In this document: one piece after another, positions 10,956-22,450 of the stretch | How the letters are laid out: every line of letters begins with the position of its first letter | Position numbering within the stretch: position 1 is the first letter of the stretch | DNA from: Atriophallophorus winterbourni | Taxonomy: Eukaryota; Platyhelminthes; Trematoda; Plagiorchiida; Microphallidae | DNA length: 64,000 nucleotides | Assembly: GCA_013407085.1 (NCBI GenBank) | Contig: JACCGJ010003016.1 | Span: forward strand, 1 to 64,000 | Direction: 5' to 3' | Notes under the pieces: model-generated | The model's database searches: none | The model's input: only the letters and a program-made list of their open reading frames with translations | What the model was told of the DNA's origin: nothing | Program-made: the position numbers and the translations under genes

Positions 10956-11690
10956 ATTTTTTCAAGATTCAAGATTCAAGATTCAAGATTCAAGATTTAT
11001 GGTTGAAAAAGCAATTAACTTTACAATAACCACAGGGTGGAAATATAGGTACAAATGTATATATATATATATAAGTATAAATAAAATCAAAATCAATGGG
11101 ACAATGATAGCTTATTAATAGTTTGGGGAAAAATTCGGATTAGCTCTCATATAATCGTCAAGTTTTGATTTGAATATATATAAGCTGTTTGAGCTTACCA
11201 AATCGGAAGTTAGGGAATTCCAAGCAAAGCACACACGTACGGAATAAAAATACCTGAGGCAGTTCCGTTTGGAATGTGGTATTTCCAACTTGCAACCATG
11301 GCCACGGCTGTTGCTTGAAGTTCGAAGGTGGAATAATATATCCTTGTGGTGGGAAACAGTAGTTAGTATTTTGTATGCGAGGATAAGATCACCTCGCATT
11401 CTCCTTTGTGCAAGTGTCCTCATTTCCAGTTGTCTGAGTCGCCTGGCGAATGACATATTTTCGAAACCAATGACAAGCTTAGAAGCTCTCCGGTATATGC
11501 GATCCAGGAGTAAGATGTCTTTTTGGAGCCATGGTGTCCAGGCTTGTGCGGCATAATCTAGAACCGGGCGTATATATGTATTCATCATGAGAGGAAAACA
11601 CCTCGGGGAAAAACGTCCAAATATCCGCCGTAGCATGCCGAGCAGCCGAGACGCGCTTTTGTAAACGGTTTTGCCGTGGTTATGTTTGAA
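10956..11690 (-). mobile_element. CR1-like non-LTR retrotransposon 3' fragment, nested in LINE-1f
   Basis: The minus strand encodes the RT thumb and C-terminal region (TYIRPVLDYAAQAWTPWLQKD, LDRIYRRASKLVIGF, then a YFYSVRVCFAWNSL block) seen in CR1/Jockey-type elements of trematodes. The 3' end carries five tandem copies of the 7-mer ATTCAAG (10966-11000), the short-repeat tail typical of CR1-like ends. LINE-1f sequence resumes at both sides. The open frame at 11115-11855 is a chance fusion of this element with LINE-1f endonuclease DNA in the wrong frame. Confidence 0.85.
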
Positions 11691-12140
11691 AGAAAGTGTT
11701 AATGACATGAAGACTGCATGTTTCAGAAAGACATTGTCCATTTGCATTGGTTCTTTCTGCACCGAACTTTCCGAGAAAGTTTTGCGATGTCTCGAAATCT
11801 GCACCAACTCTGGCATTGAAATAACCAAATACCACCACACAGTTTTTAATGTCACATTTTGAGAATTTTTGTGAGGTTATGATGAGAAGCACCTTTTTAA
11901 GCAGGCATTGCAGAGAGCGTGGATACATAAACGTTGACTAAATTAAGGGTACCAGTACTGAACTTCAGATTTAGAGTCCAAATCCTTTCGCTCCCGCTGC
12001 TGCTTGGTTCTGCTGCTTTTAGTAGGTTGTTTCTCACATATATCCCAACCAGATGCTGTCGAGCCATAGCTTTAAACCGGTATCTGCTGCTTTTTGTGCT
12101 ATTATCCATAGAAGTAGAATGAAGTTTTCTTTCCATTTGC

Positions 12141-13708
12141 GAGTTGAGATGTAAGCCAGGGCAGTTTAATATGGGGAAATAGCTGTTGTCTATGTATCAA
12201 GTACTCCCCTTCCACGACATCACTGGAACCAAAGGAACAACTAGGCAGATACTTTGGACAGTAAAAGCAATTCATGCTAGGATCTGGAATGGTTTGTCAA
12301 AGGCTATATGAGATGCGCACCATTCGAACATTTTGGAATTGGAAGCTTATCCCACAAACCGCTCCGGCCATGACAATCATTGAACCTTGGAATTTCACTA
12401 ATTATTAATTTAATACGTTTAATACGTCTTCATGACTCTTTGATCCGACAGTGAGAAAAACAAAATTCTGATTTGATTTTCAAGCAGCTCGTTATGATTC
12501 TTCTGTGTGAATTATCATGAAAGCTCTAATTAAATTTTAACCCGCTGAGCCAAATTCTAATCCAAAAGTACCGGTTGTGCGTACGTAATATTACTAACAA
12601 GATGCCAATTGTAAAATCGGTCAATAAATCTATTAATAAAAGCATAAATTTTACCACTTAAACAAAAAGAGAAAATACAGCAACCGCATTCACGTTACCC
12701 CAGATCTATTTGAGCGTAATAACTCTTGGTGATTCAAATGTTTGAAATGGTTGAATCAGGTTCTAATTTGGCGATCCCCATATTTTTGTCAGGGTTTTTA
12801 GACAACCAATTCGTTGTTCCCGCTGCGATTTGTTTGAACTGCGTTAAGTCATAAACTGTCAATCACCAAAAGCTGTTTTCAAACATTAGCCAGTCGATTC
12901 TATTTGCAAAACTTCTTTCATTTCATAGATAGAAAGAAAATTATATTTCGATTATTAATGTGATGACAATTTCAATTATCCACAGTCAATTTAATGGGTA
13001 AAATGTCTCCAATTGATAATTGAATTTTCAATTACACTTTACGAATATCCCTTCATATTCAACATATAATTCAGCATGATATATTGTTTGCGCTTAGCTG
13101 AGAAAGACTGCAAATGAGATAGTTAATTTCAGCGTCATTTTGTGGAAAATACCGTTTCTCCGCAGCATATGTAAATTAAGCCTTATTTCTCCAACAATTG
13201 TGTTAATGTCTAAATCGAAAATTAAGCGTTTGACATTCTTTGGGAATTTCATATTTAGCGCATTTAATCGATTTTAGAAAGAAATTTTACGGATAAATAA
13301 TTTCACAGCGAAATTCAGCCGAGTGTTTGATTTTGCACACATCAAATAACATGAAATTAATTAAAGTTGAAGTTATTTTCTTATCCAAATACCTGGGGAA
13401 CATCTCGAATTTTTTAGGAATTTTTCAGGTTGGAATTATTTGTGAAATACTGGATCGTGTGACAATTTAGAAAATGTAGGAAAAAAACATGAATATTATG
13501 ATTTAACTTGTTTAATATCTACTCAACTAACACTACGTTTCCAGTATAATATTCACGAGGCTTCGTCACGCAATTTGTAATGAAGGAATTTATGCACACT
13601 CTCTCAGGTACAATAAATTGTATATTTAGATTATCCGGCTATAACAACCTGTTTTGGTTTCGCAAAATCTCAAAGGTTTTAATTATGATAGTTGACTCCA
13701 AATTTAGT
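12141..13708. other. Intergenic AT-rich DNA, no gene seen
   Basis: No recognisable domain, RNA gene or transposon. The first 200 bases may be the worn 5' end of LINE-1f. Confidence 0.5.
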
Positions 13709-14047
13709 TTAACTCTTTGTCTACTGACGGAAACTCTAGTAACCACCTCAAATTTAATGCTCATAGATATTAAACAAGCAGTCAATTGCTCAGTATCTCC
13801 CGTCGGTACCTTCAGTCACCATCGGAGTGCACTTGTCAGGCGGCGTCTGGCATCTGATCCTCGCAGGACTCTTTTTACAGCCAGTCAAGGGTCAACATCG
13901 ATTTTGGTAAGTCACGTGTTTGTTACTTCTACTTTATTATGAGTTTATATGTACTTCCACTCATTTATTGCATTTCATATATTGCCCATTGTTTATTATG
14001 CAGTTGTTCTTGTTTACATACATTCATTTAAGTAAAATAATGCACTG

Positions 14048-16457
14048 TTAATTTTTATCGATGTATATATTTGAAGGCACTACATTTACCGCCAGTCCGA
14101 CATGCACTCCAGTTACCGGCAGTATTTTGTAAGCTGAAATATTTAACACCAGATTTGCTTATATTTATTACGGATTTAATTTCAATCTCTGTCTTGTAGA
14201 CATATAGAAGCCAATTATATGTTATTGTATGATTTGCAAATATACTTTTGCATATGAAATTATATTTATATCATTTTCTTGCCACTCATATGTTGTAGTT
14301 CGAATGCATCAGAGATTATTTAGCCAAAATTTGTTCTAATAAGCATAGTTTATTTGCTATTACTGCTAAGCAGATATAATACATCAAACGGAGAAATAAT
14401 GAATAAATAAATAAATCCATAAACACTGATTTAATGGGTAAATACAGCCAAAAAAACTTATTTTCAAAAAATGGCAAGACGAGGTTTGAGCGATAGCTAA
14501 ATATTGGTACTCCTATTTGACGATGTGCCGTCAGACTACAACGAAGATACAGATGAAGAATCTGAAGAACAGGCCCCTCAAATAATGGTAAATCCATTTG
14601 ATGCGCCTCAACTAAATTTGGATTATGATGAAACCGTAATAATTATAGGAGATATCGTGGATGAGCCAGAACCTGAAAACCCAAGAGAATCAATTGCATC
14701 TACTCCACATTGCAAGGTTAATTTAGAAGATGTTAGTAAGAGAAGATGGAAGAAAAAACCAGAGCCTGCCTTGGATACTGACCGTCACTATAGGAGCTTC
14801 AACGCTTTTGGATTTTTTTTAAATTTTTTGATGAAGAAATTTTAGACAAAATTCATTTTGAAACTAATTTGGGGAGTGTGCAGAAAGGAAAACCAGCTGC
14901 TATTTCCAGCGAAGAAATAAAAGTATTCCTCGGAATAAACATGATGATAGGCTATCATTCACTACCATCAATCGCGAACTATTGGTCAACACACAAAGAC
15001 ATGGAAGTGCTTCCAATAAAAACCGCCATGTGTCGAGAACGCTTTCAGACTATGCTCAGCAATCTTCATGTGAATGATGACATCAAGATGGACCCAGAAA
15101 AAAGACAAGCTGTTCAAGATCAGAAATATTTTGGAACATTTGAATGAAAAATTCAAGCAGAAACGTTCACGGAGTGAACATCTTTGCGTTGACGAGTCAA
15201 TGATTATGTTCAAAGGAAGAAGCAGCTCGAAGCAATATAACCCAATGAAACCTATAAAACGAGGTTACAAACTCTGGTGACTAGCTGATGATGCAGGTTA
15301 CATTTAATTGGTAATAGTGTACACAAGTAAAGCAGAATTGGAAAGAAATTGTGAACAAAGAAAGCACCTGGGGCTTGATGGTGACGTGGTCTTGTCTTTG
15401 ACACAAAACGTCAAAGAAAATAACCATAAACTCTTCTTTGACAATTACTTTTCCTCTATTCCTCTGTTGGAAACGCTTCAAACCAGAAATATATCGGCAT
15501 TGGTAGCAGAAGAAAAGACTTTCCTCAACTCATTAAAGACAAAGCTCTGATAAGAGGAGATTTTGACTACAGAATTACGCCTCTCGGCATCACAGCTTTC
15601 AAATGGAAGGACTCAAAACCGGTGCATCTAATATCAAATTTTCATGGTATCTCCATGACTTCAGTTCAAAGAAAACAAAAAGATGGTACTTAAGTCACAG
15701 TCACATGTCCAAGCTGTTCTTCGGCTTATTACACATCGCGATAGTCAATTCATACATTTTGTATACAGAATGTAACGATGATAATCAGATGACCCAATTT
15801 GATTACTACAGAGAAGTAACTCGTGGTTTGCTAGCTTATGCTCAAAGAACACGACCAGGACCAGCGAAACGGCGAAACTCAAACTTTTCCACTCCATACT
15901 GCGTTCGTTTGAGTAATGTTGGAATTTATTGGCCAGAATATACTACCAACAAGTATCGTTGTAAAGTTTATTCAAAAAACGGAGTTCAAACCCGCTTCTT
16001 GCGTAAATTCTCCAACTGCGAGTGCATCTTTATTGCACTGCAGTAAAAAATCGCTTCCGAATCTACCACTCAGAGTATACCTATAACCGTTTGTGTTACA
16101 AAGGATAAATATATGTTATTATACTGTAAATTTGTTTGATGCTACTAGTCTGTGACAAATGGATGCCAAAGATGTATTATCGTTTGGTAGTATTTGGTAG
16201 AATATTTTATAAAGTGGAGAAATATTTTTTATGTTCATGTCTTATTATTTCATTTTAATTTGGAACAAATTTACAAAATGCATAAATCAATTCTGCAATG
16301 AATTATACTTACATGTTTTTCAGAATATTATTGTTATTAAATGATATAATTTCATTGTGTGTTATGAAGATATAGGTAAAATTACGGTCCTAAATACTGA
16401 CGGTAACTCCAGTTACCAACTCAAAATATCATGGAAAATATATACATAAAACATTAA
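14048..16457 (+). mobile_element. piggyBac-type DNA transposon, decayed; ends tentative
   Basis: A piggyBac transposase relic lies between TTAA tetranucleotides (14048-14051 and 16454-16457) with loosely matching inverted ends (both contain GTATATATTT). Inside them are inverted copies of AGTTACCGKCAGTATTT (about 14113-14130 and 16392-16412). The motif CTGACGGWAACTCYAGTWACC also lies at 13724-13745, 12 bases after another TTAA (13709-13712) followed by CTCTTTGTCTACTG, which resembles classical piggyBac termini. The true left end could therefore be 13709. Confidence 0.5.
14471..16108 (+). pseudogene. piggyBac transposase pseudogene
   Basis: Starts with a piggyBac-style N-terminus (MARRGLSDS, then an acidic stretch) but hits TAA at 14498. 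Recognisable blocks follow across shifted frames: KVFLGINMMIGYHSLPSI, CRERFQTMLSNLHVND, LCVDESMIMFKGR with the first catalytic Asp, LFFDNYFSSIPLLE with the second, KPVHLISNFHG at about 15610, and LFFGLLHIAIVNSYI. Between the TCP of 15695-15712 and the LFFGLL block, the segment that normally holds the GGVD motif (third catalytic Asp) is missing. The Cys-rich C-terminus is frameshifted; its last block (YHSEYTYNR) can be read to a stop near 16108. No activity is expected. Confidence 0.88.
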
Positions 16458-16524
16458 AAAAATAATCATGTGCTTTATTTATTCCATAATTAAGCAGAAT
16501 AACACAAAAATATCATAAAATACT
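16109..16524. other. AT-rich flank, no gene seen
   Basis: Contains only the right end of the piggyBac relic and simple A/T-rich sequence. Confidence 0.5.
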
Positions 16525-16960
16525 TAATTCAATTTCAATTCAATTCAATTTGATGGTCTAAAAAGCACAAAGCTTTACGAAAACCAGAGAATAATATGCG
16601 AATTACAAATAACATAGCTAGTTAAAACGGGATTTGTTTGCCTACTGATCAGTTCAGGAATCACGTGAAAATACATAGGGCAGAAATGGTTTTTAACCGG
16701 TTAGATGGGGTAAATATGTATAGTTTACTTCGATGCATGGGCTCAAAGCTTTAATGATGCAGAATATATTGTTTCAATGTTTGGATTGGTCGACATGATG
16801 TGGTCCAAGTTCGATTTGAATATATCAAAGTTGGGTGAATGTGCAACGTTACGGGGTAGGGAGTTCCGAGTAAAACATACACGTACGGAATAAAAATACC
16901 TTCGACAGTTCAGCCTCGAGTCGGGAATAAGTACTGTATAGTTATGATTTATATCCAATT
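16525..16960 (-). mobile_element. CR1-like non-LTR fragment (second subfamily), 3' end
   Basis: The minus strand at 16743-16958 encodes the C-terminal block ([36 protein letters not shown]) shared with 11115-11300 and 38640-39420. The 3' tail is a short run of TTCAA repeats (16528-16550), unlike the ATTCAAG tail of the 10956-11690 copy. Confidence 0.75.
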
Positions 16961-18080
16961 ACCGTAGACAAAAGGTTAAATGTGTGTTTGTTTTCCTGTG
17001 CCATTAAAAAGGTATGTGACATAATTTCTGTTAAATTTATGTATAATTTATGGCACAAAAGTTCAAATTCCATCAATAAAAAATGATACGTTTGCTCGAA
17101 AACCTGGTTGAAATGTGTGATTTGCCCAAAATACAAATAACGAGCATTCGTGAAACCGGCCAAGAATGTTTCTCGTGCCAATTAGCGACTCGTAATGAAG
17201 ACGTGTATCATTTTTATCGGGATTCATTTGCAGAATCGTAAGGTTGCTGCGCGATCAATATACAACAAGAAATATGTCCCAATCTAGATCGTAAATTCCG
17301 CCACCATTCATAAAAAGCTGATTGAAGTTCAATGCTTGCTAACGCCATTCATTTTTAACTTTACAGAACGATCCTCTATATTTTATGAGCGAAACAATTC
17401 TCACATTTTCTGATCAGTTCATAATTATGTTGATCTAAAATTCAAACATTAAAAAGTGCATTTATCAATATTGCTCTTTGTAGATACGAGCAAAGCCATG
17501 CCAACATGTTTACACTAAATTACATCTCATCTTCTCTTAATAATTTTTGACACATCATGCATATCGTCTATTTATCTTTTCAATTAACACTCTAATATAT
17601 AACGAGAGGTAAGAACCTGTTTTAAAGAGATTGAATTGGAATGGAACAATCACAGATCTAATTAGCATTCCAGTTTTAGAATCAGTTAAAACGTATTGAA
17701 TAATGAAAAATATGTCACGTAATCGAATGTCTCTGGTGTGGAAATAACTAGGCTTAATGCATTGCCTGCGCTTCAATATATTATTAAAGTATTAGTTGAT
17801 TATTCTGAAGGCTGGTGTTATAAAATACAAAATATTCCTGTTATAGACAAATTCTTGACATACCGAACTAAATCATTGCTCAGTTTCGATTGCAATCCGT
17901 AAATCATCACTATCCTTCTTTCCAATTTGCGAACAAATAATTTACGAAATCCCACTGCAATGCGAAATTATCTTCTCAACTGTAATTAAGATTGATTGAA
18001 AATATGGTAATTTAAACAACATTTTTGTACAGTGGAATTTCGTAAATTACTTGTTCGCAAATTGGTAACAAGGATAGTGA

Positions 18081-18211
18081 ACTATGTATTGTGGTGCTCA
18101 CATCCCCATCCCTTACACACCACTACCGGTTTCAGGTTGTTTGCCATCGTCAGGTGGATACAGTAAGATCAGGTTCAGTGAGTCTTGAAACAGTGGAAAA
18201 GCGGTAAACAA
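18081..18211 (-). repeat. Family B hammerhead repeat inserted in the inverted repeat
   Basis: A 131-bp family B copy interrupts the right arm of the inverted repeat and is flanked by AGTGA at 18076-18080 and 18212-18216, a 5-bp target-site duplication. The uninterrupted left arm shows the empty site. Confidence 0.85.
18120..18157 (-). ncRNA. Hammerhead ribozyme, family B (core intact)
   Basis: The minus strand reads CCAC, CUGACGA, a stem II reduced to GG/CC, GAAA, ACCGGU, the GUA triplet and GUGG. Predicted cleavage is between 18124 and 18123. Weak stem II pairing makes activity uncertain. Confidence 0.55.
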
Positions 18212-18662
18212 AGTGATGATTTAGAGAATCGAAAATGAGCAACGATTGAGTTCGATATGTCAAGAATTCGTCTATAACATGAAAATTTCTATTGTATAAC
18301 ACCAGCCTTCAGAAAAATTAACTAAAACTTCAATAATATATTGAAGCACAGGCAATGCATTAAGCCAAGGTATTTCCGCACCAGAGCGAATCGATTACGA
18401 GACATTTTTCATTATTCAATAAGTTTTAACTGATTCTGAAACTGAAATGCTAATTAGATCTGTGATTGTTTCACTTCAATTCAATCTCTTTAAAGCAGAT
18501 TCTTACCTCTCGTTATATAATAGTGTTTATTGAAAAGATAAATAGACGATATGCATGATGTGTCAAAAAATTATTAAGAGAAGATGAGATGGAATTTAAT
18601 GTAAACTTGTTGGCATGGCTTTGCTCGAATCTTCAAAGAGGCTTATTGATACATGCACTTTC

Positions 18663-19257
18663 ATTCCGAATGTGTTCTGTTAACGTTTGACTTTGATATA
18701 TATATATCCACTACACAAGGAAGAAAATAGGCTGCCTTCTCATCGTTACGAAAACAATCGAACGAAATAAACCTGATATCAAATTACAGAATGTAAACAA
18801 AAAATTATCAAAGCAATGTGTTGTTCACATCCCTCGCACTTACACTCCAACACCGGTTTCTCGCTGTTTGTTTTCATCAGGTGGAGACACTAAGATTAGG
18901 TTCAGTGAGCCTTGAAAAAATTATCATTTCAACAAACGTATTTTCTATTCTATTTGATTACTTTTCTGAAGTAAATTCATGTAAATAATTTTAAATGAAG
19001 CATGATTATAAGCGTCTTGGGCGCTCGAGTTGGATGTTCTCTGTGATTCTGCAATTGAACTCCGCGGTTCATTTTTCGAAACTTTTTATCAAGAATAATT
19101 TTGCTTACCAATTCACCACTGTTTCAATGTTTACTTAACTAAATTACTAATGTATTCACCTGATGAGGAAAAAAAGTAAGAAAATGTTTGTGAGCTATAG
19201 ATGGAGAGGATTGAGCAACACATAACTTGATCCTGATTTTTCATTTCTTTTTGAGCC
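18663..19257. repeat. Worn family B pieces in opposite orientations
   Basis: 18817-18920 is a minus-strand hammerhead half (ACACCGGTTTCTCGCTG and CATCAGGTGGAGACAC). 19008-19075 is a plus-strand body half (TATAAGCGTCTTGGGCGCTCG, then CTGTGATTCTG). The intervening DNA is unassigned. Confidence 0.55.
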
Positions 19258-19345
19258 TACCATGTTGTTGTTGTTGGCCTTCTTCGGTCGACGTCGATCA
19301 TGGATGTACGTCGCCATCGCATGAATTTTCAATAAAGTGCGTTGG
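19258..19345 (-). mobile_element. LINE-1f 3' end fragment
   Basis: Starts with a GTT-trinucleotide run (an AAC tail on the minus strand), followed by the family 3' signature GGTCGACGTCGATCATGG and CGCATGAATTTTCA, as at 8340, 41845, 46620, 63640 and 63900. Confidence 0.8.
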
Positions 19346-22199
19346 CATTACTTCGTATGTCCTTCCAATGTTAACATTTTACCTGGTTTTGTGGTAGACT
19401 TTTGAAGAAAATACATAAATACTTTGTATCAACCTTTTTTGACGTACTACCATCCATAACATCGTAAATATATAATCCGCTTAAAATTTGATCAGCGCCC
19501 CTCAGAAAGCATTTTTGTCATTTCTCTTCTATGTTCAGAGTTCCAGTAAACGCTATTTCCGTCAACTTTACTGGGAATCATCATCTCGATTTTCTAGTAA
19601 CTAAAGTTTGTAGAGTTTCTTTGTACAATTTCCGAATTCGAACTCAATTCATTAAGCTCAAACTAATTTCTCATTTTATCTTACCTCGTATTTTGTAATT
19701 TTTACCGGCTATATTCGCAGAAAGTTTTTCAAAAGACTTTGCGCTGCTCAAACATTATTTCGAGTACATTTTAATGGCAAGCCATGCTTTTTATCAAGGC
19801 ATTCTTGAAATAAGCATGAAACAGGATTTTATTCGTGCTATCGATTTATCAATGATACCTTACAAACGCTACATGGAGATCCCCTCAATAGTCAAGATTC
19901 TTCAAAGAATCAATCATATTGCCTTGCGAAACGTTTTCAAATCGAAAGTCCTTGATTCCATTTGTATCAAAATACATTTTACAATTGAAACTTATTATTA
20001 ATTATGTTATCAAAATTATCACGCAGTTACTAAATGTATGTTTTTTTGAGAATTGTATTTACTTTGCACATAATATTTTTCCGTTTTTTACCAATAGCCA
20101 CAATGTAAAATTTCAAACATTTTCGAACGAAACATTATATTTGTTCTTTATTATTACGTATTCCGTGTGTAGGCACGATAGTGGTTGCCCAGCGTTTTCA
20201 CTGATTGACTTCTATGGAGGAACAGAACCCAGCGACAAGCAAAAGTAACTTTATGCTATCAGCTCAGTATTTCAAAAGGAGAGAATATTAGTCGCCAAAA
20301 TACTCCAGCAGGTACCATTTCAGAACACGAATAATTCCGAATCAACTGAGACATTGTATTCGAAAAAAAATTGATGTTCTAAGAACTAGATCAAACTAGA
20401 ACATCTTGTGATTTAATATATTATTTAAACAGTCCTTCATAGAATTTCATAAGAAACATGAAAAATATCTATTGAATAATCATCTTATCTGTATTATCAA
20501 CGCTGAATTTATGATAAGATGTAAGGAGCAAACATATCGTTTCCTAGCAGACATTAGTTCTGGGCATTCACATAACCGTGTAACAATGAATTCCAATTTA
20601 ATGAATGGATTCAGTCCGCTTTAGTTCCTTTGATAGTTTGATGAACCACAAAAAATTTTGCTGAAGTGCAGTTAGTTTGTCAAAATTCAACGTTGAATTA
20701 TTTAGCGTTTGGTCACTCAATCAAATTATAGCCTTTTAACACATCGATCTTTAAACTGCATTGGTAAAACTGTGCAAGATATAGTATGGCAATTGTCTAT
20801 TATAGATGGCTAATAGGCATATTTTCACGTCAATTGATACTGCCATTTATCGTTTATTTTCAAATTAAACTTTGTTCTCTCTATGAAAATGTAAAATATT
20901 TTATTTGGATTTACATTCGGGAAATTGAAAAAATAAATTTATCAGTATTATAAATATCAAAGACCGAATTGAATGCGCATCTGGGTCCAACACCTGTTGC
21001 ACTTTTGTGGTTGTTTATGAAGGAATGTGAAAGATTCTCAGTTTTTTCACAAGTGAATATAGTTAATCATCTAGTCATTTACAATATTGTCATAACTCAA
21101 ATAACACTAAAATGGAAAAGATTAATTGGACAAGAGTTGGCGGTCAAGCTAGGGCATAATTTTGTATGCAAAAGAGATTTGTGGGGTTCCGGAATAACAT
21201 GAAGTTTCAATTTAGGTGTAATAATGAGTTTATATTAATATTAATTTTTAGGTGCATTCGTATTCCATTGAACTGTTTTTTTCTATTTCTTGACGGCGAT
21301 TTATGATGACCTAATTCAGGGCATCCTCAGATTTACTTCCACAACGTGCCGTTCAGGTGTGAAACGGCAGTGACAAATTTTGTGTCATTTCTCGGAGACT
21401 GACAAAACTGATGCAAAAATAAATTTTGTAACAAAATAACCCCCACCGCTTGTTTCTCCCTTTCAGAGTCTTTACAAGTTTAATCAATTTTCTGGACTCA
21501 TTGAAAAAGTTTCGTTGAAATAATTGAAGACCTAGAGTCCTTGTAGTAAGCGGAAACCTGAGCATAAATTAGAATTCCAAATTGTTAAATCATTTCTCGA
21601 TGTGACCTCCAAGTAAACTTTCTGAGAGTATTGTTTTTCTGTTGCGTTAGCAGAGCGACCAAGGAAGTATTTGAGCACGCTATATTTAATCGATCGATCG
21701 ATACTTTACAACAAATATGATGGCAATCGTGAAAGTCCGGAAGTCATATCTCTGACATGTGGCTATCTCACTGTGGAATCAAGATCATGAAATGGTTAGC
21801 ACATCATGACACTTCTCGGTTTCTTGTCTTGGTGTAAAATGTAAGCAAAATAATCTCACGGGAACGTTTTCAAGAGAACCAATAAGCATCAAATCAGCAT
21901 GCACCTTCTTTAAATAGAAATCTCGAGGTATTAAATTATTTTTGGAAACTGAAATTGAGCTAAACGTTTCGGCTCGAACGTAGATTATGGGCATTGCACC
22001 GTTTCATCTTTTCTCTCGCCACGTGGCAGTAAGGTGACGTGGATGTTTTCCAGGTAGGAATCTTGTATTATTTTCAGCGTGTTTTTTTAACATACATGAT
22101 GGTGTTATAAATGTGCTGAAGAGAAAATCGGAAAACTTATGTTGCATTTGTTATTGTTCGTCTAATAGTAGGTAATTTGATCATACGGTATTTTTATTC
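19346..22199. other. Intergenic AT-rich DNA, no gene seen
   Basis: Only short open frames (for example 19774-20001, 20969-21202) with no recognisable domain or paired splice sites. Confidence 0.5.
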
Positions 22200-22450
22200 G
22201 GTGCGTGAGTGATTTGTTTGGAATACCCTACCTGTCGATTTGGTAAGCTCAGACAGTTTTCAAATCGAATCTTGACGATTATATGAGAGCTAATCCATTT
22301 TCTCCCAACTATGAATAAATTATCATCGTCCAATTTATTTTGATTTTATTTTTACATATATATGTATATATTTGTACCTATAGTTCGACTCTATGGATAG
22401 TGTAAAATTAATAGCTTTTTCAACCATATATCTTGAATCTTGAATCTTCA
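22200..22450 (+). mobile_element. CR1-like 3' end fragment
   Basis: A plus-strand counterpart of 10966-11240: it carries the sequence AATCTTGACGATTATATGAGAG near the coding end and finishes in tandem ATCTTGA units (22428-22448). Confidence 0.75.

Larger units (their letters stand above)
8338..12140 (-). mobile_element. Non-LTR retrotransposon, family LINE-1f, decayed and interrupted twice
   Basis: Endonuclease and reverse-transcriptase remnants run 5' to 3' on the minus strand. APE-type endonuclease pieces lie at 11690-12136 (GIYVRNNLLKA, FGYFNARVGADFE). The linker and early RT lie at 9835-10218 (RWVEHFSSLYSR, TIDRLANGKP). The RT palm lies at 9101-9571 (RTRSDGKLFNLNGLRAQTKARD, with LLFANDAA in place of FADD). 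The 3' part at 8418-8738 encodes a Cys/His finger (CCERCGRDCSSRIILF). The 3' terminus near 8340 has the CGGTCGATGTCGGCCATGG signature repeated at other sites in the window. It is frameshifted throughout. A CR1-like element (10956-11690) and a hammerhead dimer (10203-10542) are inserted in it. Confidence 0.88.
17453..18662. repeat. Long imperfect inverted repeat, about 500-bp arms with 72-nt spacer
   Basis: The left arm 17453-17957 is the reverse complement of 18030-18662 after removing a 131-bp hammerhead insertion (18081-18211) from the right arm. Long matching runs include ATATCGTCTATTTATC, CAATCACAGATCTAATTAGC and GGCTTAATGCATTGCCTG. By eye the arms are near 90% identical, with small indels. 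Neither arm encodes a recognisable protein and no terminal target-site duplication was identified. A transcript through it could fold into a long hairpin. Confidence 0.88.

Noticed and set aside
11115..11855. 246-codon minus-strand frame as one protein
   Set aside because: Its first part is LINE-1f endonuclease DNA in the wrong frame fused by chance to the nested CR1-like RT end.
13797..13906. Possible exon with acceptor TTGCTCAG and donor GTAAGTCACG
   Set aside because: Short, no domain, no partner exon, and next to a possible piggyBac end; could be chance or transposon DNA.
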